Below are positions 37,204 to 46,431 of a DNA stretch of 64,000 nt, in pieces; the stretch's first letter is position 1, and each line of letters begins with the position of its first letter. The notes beneath the pieces are model-generated. The model saw nothing but the letters and a program-made list of their open reading frames with translations. It made no database searches and was not told where the DNA came from. Source of the stretch: UTCHB3 sp964431385. Lineage in GTDB: Bacteria; Bacteroidota; Ignavibacteria; Ignavibacteriales; Ignavibacteriaceae. The position numbers were made by a program, and so were the translations under genes. The stretch spans positions 1 through 64,000 of the forward strand of contig CAYSJM010000008.1 in assembly GCA_964431385.1 (NCBI GenBank), written 5' to 3'.

Positions 37204-38181
37204 TTGGATGAAGTAACACTTGTACGGGAGATTAACGAGAAATTTAATACCGTAAAAGCTGAGATCGGGAAAGTGATTGTTGGACAAAATGATATTGTCG
37301 AACAACTTCTTATATCTCTGCTTTCGCGCGGGCATTGTCTTCTTGTTGGTGTTCCCGGGTTGGCTAAAACACTTCTGATTAAAACGGTTGCAGAGGCTAC
37401 CGACTTAAAATTTGGAAGAATTCAGTTTACTCCCGATCTTATGCCTTCTGACATAACCGGCACTGATATTATTGAAGAAGACCCGATCACGAGAAGAAGG
37501 GAATTCCGCTTTATTCCCGGTCCTATTTTCTCGAATGTTATTCTTGCTGATGAGATTAACAGAACTCCGCCTAAAACACAGGCGGCACTTCTGGAAGCGA
37601 TGCAGGAGTACCGGGTTACGGTAGCCGGAAAAACCTATTCACTCGAAACGCCATTTTTTGTATTGGCTACTCAGAATCCGATTGAGCAAGAGGGAACTTA
37701 CCCTCTCCCCGAAGCACAACTCGACAGGTTTATGTTTAATCTTTGGCTCGACTACCCTTCGTACGCTGAGGAAGTTGAAATAATAAAGTCAACCACAGGA
37801 GCATTTCAGCCATCGGTAAATCCTGTGATAAAAGCTTCAGAATTATTGTCGTACCAGTCACTGATTCGTTCGGTGCCCGTGGCAGATAATATTATAGAAT
37901 ATGCGGCAAAAATAGTTCACAGTACCAGACCCGGAACGCCCGAGTCTCCCCAATTCATAAAAGAATGGGTGAGATGGGGGGCAGGTCCGAGAGCTTCCCA
38001 ATACCTTATACTCGCAGCCAAAACGCGGGCTGTGTTATACGGTCGATTCACCCCGAACCAGGATGACATCAAATCGGTTCTTAATCCAATATTAAGACAC
38101 AGAATTATTCCCAATTTTAGTGCCGAAGCAGAGGGTATTACATCAGTGGATATCGTAAAAAAACTGATAGAAACGATCTAA
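37204..38181 (+). CDS. MoxR-family AAA+ ATPase
   Basis: 325 residues. Walker A is GVPGLAKT at 49-56 and Walker B/sensor region is VILADEINRTPPKTQAALLE near 115-134. The family phrase TQNPIEQEGTYPLPEAQLDR is complete. MoxR ATPases act as chaperones that activate partner proteins with vWA or DUF58 domains. No such partner follows here; the next gene is a hybrid kinase. The start is a TTG 10 bp after the surA-like stop, so it is likely part of that transcript. Confidence 0.93.
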   Translation: MDEVTLVREINEKFNTVKAEIGKVIVGQNDIVEQLLISLLSRGHCLLVGVPGLAKTLLIKTVAEATDLKFGRIQFTPDLMPSDITGTDIIEEDPITRRREFRFIPGPIFSNVILADEINRTPPKTQAALLEAMQEYRVTVAGKTYSLETPFFVLATQNPIEQEGTYPLPEAQLDRFMFNLWLDYPSYAEEVEIIKSTTGAFQPSVNPVIKASELLSYQSLIRSVPVADNIIEYAAKIVHSTRPGTPESPQFIKEWVRWGAGPRASQYLILAAKTRAVLYGRFTPNQDDIKSVLNPILRHRIIPNFSAEAEGITSVDIVKKLIETI

Positions 38182-38264
38182 TTTCATAGTGTACTTTTTT
38201 TTCTCTAAAATTCTTTTTAATTTAGGTTCTTAATGTTATTGATTAACGAACCCCGGTATGCCTG

Positions 38265-40637
38265 ATGCAATCGAACATAATATCATTCTTCAAATCAATT
38301 AATCAGTTATTCCAATCTGACAGTACAGGAGAGAACCTCCTTAACCAGTTGTGCAACTTTATATCAACCGAGTTTGAGTTTTATTCCGCCGCCCTTTTTA
38401 AGCCGGCGAACGATAAAATGGTACTTATTGGTAAATCTGATAATGTTAAAAAAAGTCTTGCCATTGGCAGTGAATCGGTTTGCACAGTTTGCAAACTTCA
38501 CGATAGCTCATCGGGAGTTACTTCATTTGATCTTGATAAAAAGTGTCAGATTCAAACCACAGATTTCCTCGTTTATGAAGGATGCCTGAAGCTTAAAGGA
38601 AACACTGAAGAACAGTTTATTTTAAAACTGACCAGAAAATCACCTTTCAGTCAGAGTGATATTGACAATATTGAGGTTCTGGGGAAGTTCTTACTGGTTG
38701 TGTTAAATTCATCAAAGTTTGTTACCTACACTTCCGACTCATCGATAAGCAAACTTTTGCTCGATGTCTCCAACGATTTGAGAACCCCTTCAAACAGCAT
38801 ACTTGGTTTTGCTTCCCTTCTTTATGATGATAAACTGACCTCTGTGCAAACAGAATATGTAAAACTGATTAAAGACAATGCACAAAAAATGTCTAACCTT
38901 CTGAATGATTTGATTGATATTTCAAAAATTTCAGGGGGAAGTGTCGCCGGTCAGACTGCACCGTTTGAATTGAAGGTAATGCTCGATGAAATTGAAAAGA
39001 GCTTTAAGGATAAGATTGATTCCACCGTAACTTCACTTCAATTTGCTATTGGGGAAGCGGTTCCAAAAGAGATTGAGTCAGATCAACAAAAACTTAAAAC
39101 CGCAATTACTTCGATTCTTGCATTCCTTCTTAATGAGAATCCGTACGGGCGAGTGGAATTAACAGCCACCGAATCGTTAAGCGGGATACTTACAATTAAA
39201 ATTTATCATTCCGGACTGATGATTCCCCACGAAAAGCTTAAAGATGCTTTCAGAATCAGTCAGATACACGATGGAAGAGGGAAAGTGGCTACTGTTTCGG
39301 CTCTCTCTCTAAATCTTGCAAAAAGATACATCGAAAGCCTGAAAGGGGAATTGGTAATCGGGAAAGAAAATACCCAGGGAGTGAGCATATCGATAAATCT
39401 GCTGCTTACGGGTAGTTCAATGTTTGCCAGCCAGATGGAATCACTTCCAAAACCTGCAAACACCAATAACAGAGTTCTCGTTATCGAAGACGATTATGCA
39501 ACTTCAAAACTTTTGAGTAACTATCTGAATAAATGGGGGTATGAACCCACAATTGTGAATTCGGGAATAAAAGCCCTCCAAATTCTTCAAAACGAAGGAT
39601 TTCTATCGATAATTACAAATGTTACCCTGCCCGATATTAACGGACTCGAACTTCTCAGAAAAATCAGAGAAAACAAACTTCACAGACACACTCCGGTAAT
39701 AGTTTGTTCTGTTGAAGCTGAACAACAAAAAGCATTTTTGATGGGCTCTGTTGAGTATTTTGTGAAACCTATCAGCTACAAAGACCTTGTGGAAGTGCTG
39801 ACAAGTTATAAGCTTAGAAGAGATGCCAATGTTCTTTGTGTTGATGATGACATTAACACTTTAAATTTGGTGAAAGAGGCTATACAGTCGGCTGGATTTA
39901 ATCCTGTAGCGGAAAATTTCTCATATGAAGTGCCTGCAAAAATAGCTAATATGGATCTCGATTTGGCTATTGTTGATCTTGATATGCCGAAGATGAACGG
40001 GTTTGAATTGATCAAAGAGATTAAATCGAATACCCGATTTGCGAGTCTTCCTATTATTATTTACACAGGTAAGGAAAATTACGAAGAAGATCTTGCTAAA
40101 ATAAATGGACTTTTTACAGAGTTGCTCGACAAAAAGAGCACTAAAATTGAAGACCTTGCAGAAACTATCAGCAGAATGGTGAACAGGACTGAACCGGTAA
40201 CCAGCACAGGCGGCACCACTTCCGCGGGCGGGTCGGCACAAGCCGCTGCTCCTGAATCGGAAGGACCGGTTATTTTGCTCGTTGAGGATTACAAACACTC
40301 ACAAATTATTGTGACCCGTTTGTTAAGGAAAAACGGTTTCAGCAATGTAACAGTATGCGAAAATGGTGCTGAGGCGGTTGAACAAGCTAAAAAAATGCAA
40401 TATGATTTGATCTTGATGGATATGCAAATGCCTGTAATGAACGGCTTTGAAGCGACTGAAAGAGTGAGACAAATGCCTGAGTATAAAGATACACCGATTA
40501 TTGCTCTGACGGCTTTTGCAATGAAAGGTGATCGAGAAAAATGTATAGATGCCGGTGCTACAGACTATATACCGAAGCCTATTGACAGCGTTGAATTTAT
40601 TGAAAAAGTTAAAAAATACACTCAAAATCCGGCATAG
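38265..40637 (+). CDS. Hybrid sensor protein: GAF, degenerate histidine-kinase core, three receiver domains
   Basis: 790 residues, cytoplasmic, with no membrane helices. A GAF-like sensor spans about residues 1-155. In the HisKA box (DVSNDLRTPSNSILGFASLL) the phospho-accepting His is Asn170. The HATPase region (about 270-385) lacks a recognisable N-box Asn and the DxGxG loop. Three receivers follow at about 402-515, 522-640 and 665-785. Receiver 1 has Asn452 where the phosphorylated Asp belongs (ITNVTLPDING). Receiver 2 keeps Asp (IVDLDMP) but lacks the usual KP. Receiver 3 is canonical (LILMDMQMPVMNG, PKPID). It is therefore probably a phosphorelay scaffold or output protein phosphorylated by another kinase. 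Confidence 0.85.
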   Translation: MQSNIISFFKSINQLFQSDSTGENLLNQLCNFISTEFEFYSAALFKPANDKMVLIGKSDNVKKSLAIGSESVCTVCKLHDSSSGVTSFDLDKKCQIQTTDFLVYEGCLKLKGNTEEQFILKLTRKSPFSQSDIDNIEVLGKFLLVVLNSSKFVTYTSDSSISKLLLDVSNDLRTPSNSILGFASLLYDDKLTSVQTEYVKLIKDNAQKMSNLLNDLIDISKISGGSVAGQTAPFELKVMLDEIEKSFKDKIDSTVTSLQFAIGEAVPKEIESDQQKLKTAITSILAFLLNENPYGRVELTATESLSGILTIKIYHSGLMIPHEKLKDAFRISQIHDGRGKVATVSALSLNLAKRYIESLKGELVIGKENTQGVSISINLLLTGSSMFASQMESLPKPANTNNRVLVIEDDYATSKLLSNYLNKWGYEPTIVNSGIKALQILQNEGFLSIITNVTLPDINGLELLRKIRENKLHRHTPVIVCSVEAEQQKAFLMGSVEYFVKPISYKDLVEVLTSYKLRRDANVLCVDDDINTLNLVKEAIQSAGFNPVAENFSYEVPAKIANMDLDLAIVDLDMPKMNGFELIKEIKSNTRFASLPIIIYTGKENYEEDLAKINGLFTELLDKKSTKIEDLAETISRMVNRTEPVTSTGGTTSAGGSAQAAAPESEGPVILLVEDYKHSQIIVTRLLRKNGFSNVTVCENGAEAVEQAKKMQYDLILMDMQMPVMNGFEATERVRQMPEYKDTPIIALTAFAMKGDREKCIDAGATDYIPKPIDSVEFIEKVKKYTQNPA

Positions 40638-40667
40638 CCGATGAATAGAACAGGAATTTATCTTTAA

Positions 40668-42131
40668 ATGATATCAGAATATCCAAGGGTAAGGTTTGCC
40701 CCCAGCCCTACCGGTTATTTACACATCGGGGGGCTTAGAACCGCATTGTATAACTACCTTTTTGCGAAGCAATCGGGTGGTAAATTTATCCTTAGAATTG
40801 AAGATACCGACCGCACCCGTTATGTACCGGGTGCAGTAGAAAATCTTATCTCGACCCTCGAATGGTCAGGTCTCCACTACGATGAAGGTCCGGGTAAAGA
40901 GGGTGAATTTGGACCCTATACCCAGTCGGAAAGACTGCACATCTACAAAGAATACACAGACAAGCTCCTCGAGACAGGTCACGCCTATTGCTGTTTTTGT
41001 TCAAAAGAGAGACTTGATGACCTGCGTGAAGGACAAAAAGCACGGAATGAACAAACGGTTTACGACAAGCACTGTTTAAAACTGACTAAAGAAGAAGTAA
41101 CGGCAAAATTGGCCTCGGGTACTCCTTATGTTGTCAGAATGAATGTTCGCCACGGAAGCAAAGTGCTTGTGAAAGATATAATAAGAGGTAATATCGATTT
41201 TGATACTTCGATTATTGATGACCAGGTTTTGATAAAAAGTGATGGTTTTCCGACATATCATCTGGCAAATGTGGTTGATGACCATCTGATGAAAATTACT
41301 CACACCATTCGTGGTGAAGAGTGGCTTCCCTCAACTCCAAAACATGTGCTGTTGTATGAGGCATTTGGCTGGGAAGTGCCGATATTTGCACATCTTCCTT
41401 TGTTGCTAAATCCTGATCGCTCCAAGTTGAGTAAGAGACAGGGTGATGTGGCAGTGGAAGACTACAGATCGAAGGGATATCTTAAAGAAGCCCTGATAAA
41501 TTTTATCTCTCTTTTGGGTTGGAATGCGGGTGATGACAGAGAATTTTATAATATGGATGAATTAATTTCATCATTTTCCATCGAGAGAATTAATAAATCG
41601 GGTGCCGTTTTTAATCTGGAAAAACTTGACTGGTTGAATGCGGAGCACTTAAGATCGAAGACTGACCTTGAGCTTGCCGAATTACTCCGTGAGGAATTGT
41701 CTGAAAAACAGATTCCCCTCGATGAAAAGATGGATGGAGAATATTTTGTTAAGATAGTTTCATGTATGAAAGAGCGGGTTAAATTCATCAAAGAGATTCC
41801 TGTGAATGCTCCATATTTCTTCGCCCGTCCCGACAGTTATGAAGAAAAAGGAATTCAAAAAGGCTGGAAAGAGGATACTCCCGGTCTGTTAAAAGCTTAT
41901 ATGGCTAAGATAAACTCATTGGAAGCTCCCTCAAAAGAGGATTATGAAACGGGATTAAGAAGTGCCGCCGAAGAGAACGGTGTGGGTGCCGGAAAACTGA
42001 TTCACCCCGTAAGATTGGTGGTATCGGGTGTTTCCTCGGGTCCCGGGTTGTTTGAGATTCTCGATGCCCTCGGCAAGGAAGAAGTTCTATACAGAATTGA
42101 GACCGGAATACAGCGACTAACTAAGGTTTAG
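40668..42131 (+). CDS. gltX: Glutamyl-tRNA synthetase
   Basis: 487 residues, standard for bacterial GluRS. The HIGH-type motif is APSPTGYLHIGGLRTALYN near residues 9-27, and KMSKS appears as KLSKRQG at 253-259. The tRNA-recognition insert begins CCFCSKERLDDLREGQKA. It charges tRNA-Glu and possibly tRNA-Gln where a GatCAB route exists. Its last 11 bases overlap the 3' end of the convergent lipoprotein gene. Confidence 0.96.
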   Translation: MISEYPRVRFAPSPTGYLHIGGLRTALYNYLFAKQSGGKFILRIEDTDRTRYVPGAVENLISTLEWSGLHYDEGPGKEGEFGPYTQSERLHIYKEYTDKLLETGHAYCCFCSKERLDDLREGQKARNEQTVYDKHCLKLTKEEVTAKLASGTPYVVRMNVRHGSKVLVKDIIRGNIDFDTSIIDDQVLIKSDGFPTYHLANVVDDHLMKITHTIRGEEWLPSTPKHVLLYEAFGWEVPIFAHLPLLLNPDRSKLSKRQGDVAVEDYRSKGYLKEALINFISLLGWNAGDDREFYNMDELISSFSIERINKSGAVFNLEKLDWLNAEHLRSKTDLELAELLREELSEKQIPLDEKMDGEYFVKIVSCMKERVKFIKEIPVNAPYFFARPDSYEEKGIQKGWKEDTPGLLKAYMAKINSLEAPSKEDYETGLRSAAEENGVGAGKLIHPVRLVVSGVSSGPGLFEILDALGKEEVLYRIETGIQRLTKV

Positions 42132-43083
42132 ACACGGTCTTTTCGATTTCTGCCTGAAGAGCAGAATCTTTTATTTTGTCTTTTAGATATAGAAGGCGAT
42201 TTTTCAGAAATGGATTATCGCCTTTTGTATTTAAGCGATGGATGAGACTTTTAACTTCACAATAGATACCGGTTTCTTCGATTCCGAGTGCAAAGTAGGA
42301 ATCTGATGCTCTTTTGTAGAATCCAGAGGCCTTTTCAGCATTGCCGTTTTTTTCAGCTACCTTTCCGAGAAATTCGAGATCATAAGCAATTGCGAGGTAG
42401 TCCTCATTTTGCAGATCCTGTTTATACGCCTTATCACCCCAAAAAGATGCTTCCTCCGTTTTCCCTTCTGCAAGTGCAATAAAAGCACGCGTATAATACG
42501 CAAAGGCGAGTTGGTCACCCGGATATCTGTTATCACGATCGAGAGCAACAAAAGCGGTATTCAGGTTTGTGAGTTCTATCTCGTAATCTTTTTTTACGGC
42601 AAATTTTGAAAGTGCAAGATATGCTGTTGAAATAAGAGCAAGTGAAGAGGAAAAATATTGTTCCTTAAATCTTTTTGAGAGTGAGATTACGCTGTCGTAC
42701 CTTTGGGTGGTGTAATAGTATTCAGAGAGAGAATTGAGAAAATTGATGGAGTCAGATTTACCCGGAAGAAGGAGAAATTCTGCGGCAAGAATGCTGTCAC
42801 CTTTTTTTATTTCTCCTGAAGTTGCGTAGATATTTGCTTTCTTAAGAAGGACTTTGGTTTTGCCCGAGACATCATCGAGCAATGAATAACTGTTAAAAGC
42901 TTCATCGAGGGAGATAAGTGCAGGCCCTGTTTTATTCCTGTTTATCAGGTCGTTTGCGAGGTTAAAAAAATCATCGCCATCATTTTGCGATGCCGTTTTT
43001 TGTTCATCGATAACTGTCGAAGAGAAACAGCCAGCAATGAAGAATGGTAGAACCAGTGCAAATGCAAATATCAGTCTTTTCAT
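42121..43083 (-). CDS. TPR-like lipoprotein at the end of the Mla-type operon
   Basis: 320 residues with a lipoprotein signal (KRLIFAFALVLPFFIAGC, Cys19). The rest is helical with tetratricopeptide-like hairpins (LAFAYYTRAFIALAEGKTEE, YKRASDSYFALG). No enzyme motif is seen. It overlaps the mlaD-like gene by four bases, so it is co-translated with the lipid-transport genes and may be an accessory, perhaps outer-membrane-attached, component (inference). Its 3' end overlaps gltX in a convergent arrangement. Confidence 0.72.
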   Translation of the reverse strand: MKRLIFAFALVLPFFIAGCFSSTVIDEQKTASQNDGDDFFNLANDLINRNKTGPALISLDEAFNSYSLLDDVSGKTKVLLKKANIYATSGEIKKGDSILAAEFLLLPGKSDSINFLNSLSEYYYTTQRYDSVISLSKRFKEQYFSSSLALISTAYLALSKFAVKKDYEIELTNLNTAFVALDRDNRYPGDQLAFAYYTRAFIALAEGKTEEASFWGDKAYKQDLQNEDYLAIAYDLEFLGKVAEKNGNAEKASGFYKRASDSYFALGIEETGIYCEVKSLIHRLNTKGDNPFLKNRLLYLKDKIKDSALQAEIEKTVSKP

Positions 43084-44141
43084 CTTGGCCTCTTTTTCCC
43101 TTGTTCAACTTTTTTGTTGTTGATGTTTGTGCCAAAATTGATGATTGGATTTTTATTGATAATCTGTAAAGTAATTTGCAGATCGTCGAGTACTTTTTTG
43201 ATTTTTTCCTGAATTAACGACAAGTTTGTGGTCTGATCGTTCGAATAGGTGAGAAGTTTGTTTATTTCAGGAAGAAGTTCATTTATCGAGTTTAGAGAGG
43301 TTTTAACGGGCTTGAGGAAATTGTCACCAGTAGGGTCGATCATCTTGATAGCGAGGCTGTCAGGGCGTTGGTAGTTCACGAGAGTGGCATCGAGTCGTGA
43401 CATCAGACCTCTGGCATTTTTGGTAGTGGATACGAGTTCAGTCATGAGATTGTCGAGTTGTGCCATCCCGCCAAAGACACCCGATTTACTCGAAGAAAGC
43501 CCGTCTTTCACCATTAAAACAGTTTTATCGACATTAGTGATAATCGAGTTGATTTTGCCAAAAGTGGAGTCAATCGATTTTAATGAATTCATGATGCCTG
43601 AATTGCCTGAATTTTCATCGGGTGAAAGTTGTGGATTCACTTCATCGAGGAAAGCTTCAATCTTAAACATAAAAGCATTAATCACCTCTCCCTGGTATTC
43701 CACATTATGGAGCCTTTGCATAGCTTTACCCTCGCGGGTATCAAATCCCGGGATTATGTCTCCCTGTTGCAAAAGTTTACTTTTCCCCGTTCCGGTCAGG
43801 AGGAGAATATTAGTGACTGAAGTGATAAAATTTACATTTTTATAGAGGATACAGTTGTCCCTGATCAGGTTTTTATAATCTTCATAGATATTCAGGTCTG
43901 CATAAACATTGTTGTCGGCGGCGAGACTTAAATTATTTAGGTATCCAATTTTAAAACCTTTGAATATTACAGGTACATTTCCTTTAAGCCCTGTAGCATC
44001 GGAGAATTTTGCACGGAAGTTAAGTTTTGTCGAGAAAACTTTTTCGCTGATCAGAATCGAGAGCGTAAGACTTGAGACAGCAAAAACTGCCAGTGCAATG
44101 AATGAGATCACAAGGATTTTTGTATATCGTAATTTTGACAT
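43080..44141 (-). CDS. MlaD/MCE-domain lipid-binding protein
   Basis: 353 residues from the preferred start (SKLRYTKILV), which comes one base after the upstream stop. An ATG eight codons earlier would overlap that gene. A single N-terminal membrane helix (about 10-32) precedes one MCE domain at about 38-125 (KLNFRAKFSDATGLKGNVPV, VIFKGFKIGYLNNLSL), then a long helical tail with coiled-coil character. MCE proteins form hexameric rings that shuttle phospholipids between membranes. It is encoded between an Mla-type ATPase relic and a lipoprotein. Confidence 0.87.
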   Translation of the reverse strand: MSKLRYTKILVISFIALAVFAVSSLTLSILISEKVFSTKLNFRAKFSDATGLKGNVPVIFKGFKIGYLNNLSLAADNNVYADLNIYEDYKNLIRDNCILYKNVNFITSVTNILLLTGTGKSKLLQQGDIIPGFDTREGKAMQRLHNVEYQGEVINAFMFKIEAFLDEVNPQLSPDENSGNSGIMNSLKSIDSTFGKINSIITNVDKTVLMVKDGLSSSKSGVFGGMAQLDNLMTELVSTTKNARGLMSRLDATLVNYQRPDSLAIKMIDPTGDNFLKPVKTSLNSINELLPEINKLLTYSNDQTTNLSLIQEKIKKVLDDLQITLQIINKNPIINFGTNINNKKVEQGKKRPR

Positions 44142-44142
44142 A

Positions 44143-44880
44143 TTATTTGATCTCTTTTTGATCATAAAATTTCAAATAATCAAATTTATCGGTAAAATCA
44201 ATACCTTTTTTAAGAAGTGTGGCTTCACCTTTTTTGATAGCAATAACCGTATCAGCTTTTTCTACGAGACTTGAATTGTTGCTTTTCGAAAAGAAATGGG
44301 GAATATTCTTTTCGAATGCTCTTTCGAGAACTATTTTCTCTACAAGATTTGCAGTTCGCTTTGTCAATCGGGCAAAAGGGGATTCTATAAAAACCATTTC
44401 CGGACTAATAAGATAAGCTCTTATGTAATTTACGAGTTTTATCTCACTTTTAGTGAGCATTGAAGGGCGTTTTTGAAGAATATCGTCATCGAGTTCAAAA
44501 AATTTAATCAAAACTTCAGCCTCTTCGAGTTTCTGATTTTCACTTACCGATTTCTGAATAAAGTCGTAGGGGAGAAGAATATTTTCAGAAACCGAAAGAT
44601 TTGAGATAACACCTCCCGTATCAAACACATAACTGTTGTACCGCAATATCTTCGATTGTGCTTCGAGAGTTTTGGTATAAAAATCGGTGTCATCGTAGAG
44701 CAGTGTTCCTGACAAAGGCGGCTGCAAACCTGCGATCATTCTGAGTAGTGCTACCGAGGTCTCTTCTGATTCGGATAAAATTACTGTAAGACGAGAACCG
44801 GTAAAATCGGCTGAGAATGAGCTTACAACAGTCTGCTCCTCACGGGTGCAGGTAACGGCATCCAATTTTATGTTAATCAT
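44143..44880 (-). CDS. MlaF-like ABC subunit with all ATPase motifs lost
   Basis: 245 residues aligned by eye with MlaF from end to end, including RMIAGLQPPLSGTLLYDDTD and the NLSVSENILLP region. The P-loop is replaced (VILSESEETSVALLRMIAGL at about 33-52, no Lys). The signature LSGGM became LTKSE, and the Walker B Asp-Glu became Glu-Ser (VFIESPF). The switch His region reads HFFSKSNN. The reading frame is intact, so the protein seems retained as a non-hydrolysing structural subunit rather than decaying. It overlaps mlaE at its start. Confidence 0.75.
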   Translation of the reverse strand: MINIKLDAVTCTREEQTVVSSFSADFTGSRLTVILSESEETSVALLRMIAGLQPPLSGTLLYDDTDFYTKTLEAQSKILRYNSYVFDTGGVISNLSVSENILLPYDFIQKSVSENQKLEEAEVLIKFFELDDDILQKRPSMLTKSEIKLVNYIRAYLISPEMVFIESPFARLTKRTANLVEKIVLERAFEKNIPHFFSKSNNSSLVEKADTVIAIKKGEATLLKKGIDFTDKFDYLKFYDQKEIK

Positions 44881-45634
44881 AGAGCATCAGATAGAACAAA
44901 GCTGTAACCACAATATCAAGAATTACCAGAGTAGAAACAGCATTAACCACAGTTTTTATGGTTCTTTGAGGTACTTCAGTAATTGCTCTTTGTACTTTAA
45001 AGCCATTATAGCAGGCAATCACACCGATAAAAAATCCAAAAAGAGCTGCTTTTACCACACTTATCAGGAGATCGGCTACACTTAGAGCCGAAAAAAGATC
45101 GAACAGGAACTGCGAAGGTATAACTGCCGCAGAAAGAAAACTTACAAATCCGCTCGTGGCAAATGCTGCCACATTAAAGTAAATAGTGAGGCAAACAACG
45201 GAAATCACCATTCCGATTACGCGAGGAACGGCAAGATAAGCAATGGGGGAGATGCCGAAAGAATAAATTGCGAGGGTTTCGTTGTTGATGTTCATGTTAG
45301 CAAGTTCTGTCGAGATCGCCGTTCCCGACCGTGCTATTACAATGAGAGCAGTGAGCAGTGTACTCAATTCTCTTGGAATTATAGCCACAAGAATGGTATA
45401 ATACATCGGACTTTGGGAAAAATTGGAAAGGACAGAATTGCCTTGAATAATGATCACCGCACCCACGGCAACAGCTGCAAGGGTGATAATGGAAAGGGCT
45501 TCAAATCCGGTAAACAGTATCTGACGATAAACGACAGCGAAAGTGATGTGCTTTATTTCCCGTTTGGAAATAAACTCACCAACGACTGTAACCATGAAGT
45601 TAAAAAAAGTCTGGCTTTGCAGTCCGGGTATCAT
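44873..45634 (-). CDS. MlaE-family lipid ABC permease
   Basis: 253 residues with five or so membrane helices and the MlaE pattern: interfacial helix, IITLAAVAVGAVIIIQGN, the EQ-loop-like IIPRELSTLLTALIVIARSG, TELANMNINNETLAIYSFGI and the C-terminal FFIGVIACYNGFKVQRAITE. It should form the membrane channel that moves phospholipids with the MCE ring. It is first in the operon mlaE, degenerate mlaF, mlaD, lipoprotein, all overlapping or 1 bp apart. Confidence 0.9.
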   Translation of the reverse strand: MIPGLQSQTFFNFMVTVVGEFISKREIKHITFAVVYRQILFTGFEALSIITLAAVAVGAVIIIQGNSVLSNFSQSPMYYTILVAIIPRELSTLLTALIVIARSGTAISTELANMNINNETLAIYSFGISPIAYLAVPRVIGMVISVVCLTIYFNVAAFATSGFVSFLSAAVIPSQFLFDLFSALSVADLLISVVKAALFGFFIGVIACYNGFKVQRAITEVPQRTIKTVVNAVSTLVILDIVVTALFYLMLYD

Positions 45635-45735
45635 TTAATTGACTCGGCATTTTACAATATGATCAATTATTGAAAACCCAATTTAAGAATAATTTAGCTC
45701 AGACCAAAGAGAAAGTTTTCAGCTAAAAGTGGTGG

Positions 45736-46371
45736 TTATGAACCAATAACTCTACTTTCCAACTCTGTAAGTGAACAGATATATTGAGCATTGGGATAAT
45801 TTGCGAGGGTGTTCTTTGTATCAGAAGCCAAACCCTGCCCGCCGATCAAAATTTTCTGTTCCGGGAAGTTTGATTTTATACAATCGAGCAGTTCAACAAA
45901 TCTGATAAAATTGATGTAGAGGCTGTAGGTGATACCAACAAATTCGGGTTTTGTGGTCTCAATCATATTTAATACCTCTTTTTTGGGAGTATTTCCACCG
46001 AGGAAAACAGTATTCCAGCCATGAAGCTCAAAAAGGTTGGCTACCATTCTTGCACCGATATCATGAAAATCTTTATCGACACCGGTAAGCAAAATCGATT
46101 TGCCATTGGGTGCAGCTTTTTGATACAGTTCGAGGGAAATATCCACCAGATATTCAGTAATTTTGGTGGCAATGTGCTCTTCGGCGATGGATATTTTACC
46201 TTCCTCCCACATTTTCCCGATTTTATAAAGGGATTTTTGGAGGAGATTGATATAGATATCTTTGATATCTGCTTTTTCTTCAGCGAGTGAAACTACAATT
46301 TCTCTGCACTTGTGTTTATTACCTTGGGTTAGAGAATTGAAGTAGTCCCAATAGTGTACATCTTTGATCAT
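45736..46371 (-). CDS. Stand-alone cobalamin-binding protein
   Basis: 211 residues. The N-terminal B12-binding-2 helical cap (YKIGKMWEEGKISIAEEHIA, about 49-68) is followed by a Rossmann-type B12-binding domain whose lower-ligand motif DFHDIG contains His103. The order equals the C-terminal half of CarH/LitR-type photoreceptors and of MetH-like modules, but no DNA-binding or methyltransferase domain is attached. It may act as a B12-dependent sensor or corrinoid carrier. The partner is not visible; neighbours are transport and Fe-S genes. Confidence 0.87.
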   Translation of the reverse strand: MIKDVHYWDYFNSLTQGNKHKCREIVVSLAEEKADIKDIYINLLQKSLYKIGKMWEEGKISIAEEHIATKITEYLVDISLELYQKAAPNGKSILLTGVDKDFHDIGARMVANLFELHGWNTVFLGGNTPKKEVLNMIETTKPEFVGITYSLYINFIRFVELLDCIKSNFPEQKILIGGQGLASDTKNTLANYPNAQYICSLTELESRVIGS

Positions 46372-46431
46372 TTTACCACAATTATTGATTTACATAAGTA
46401 ACCAATAAAAAATCAATTCAGTTCCACAATG

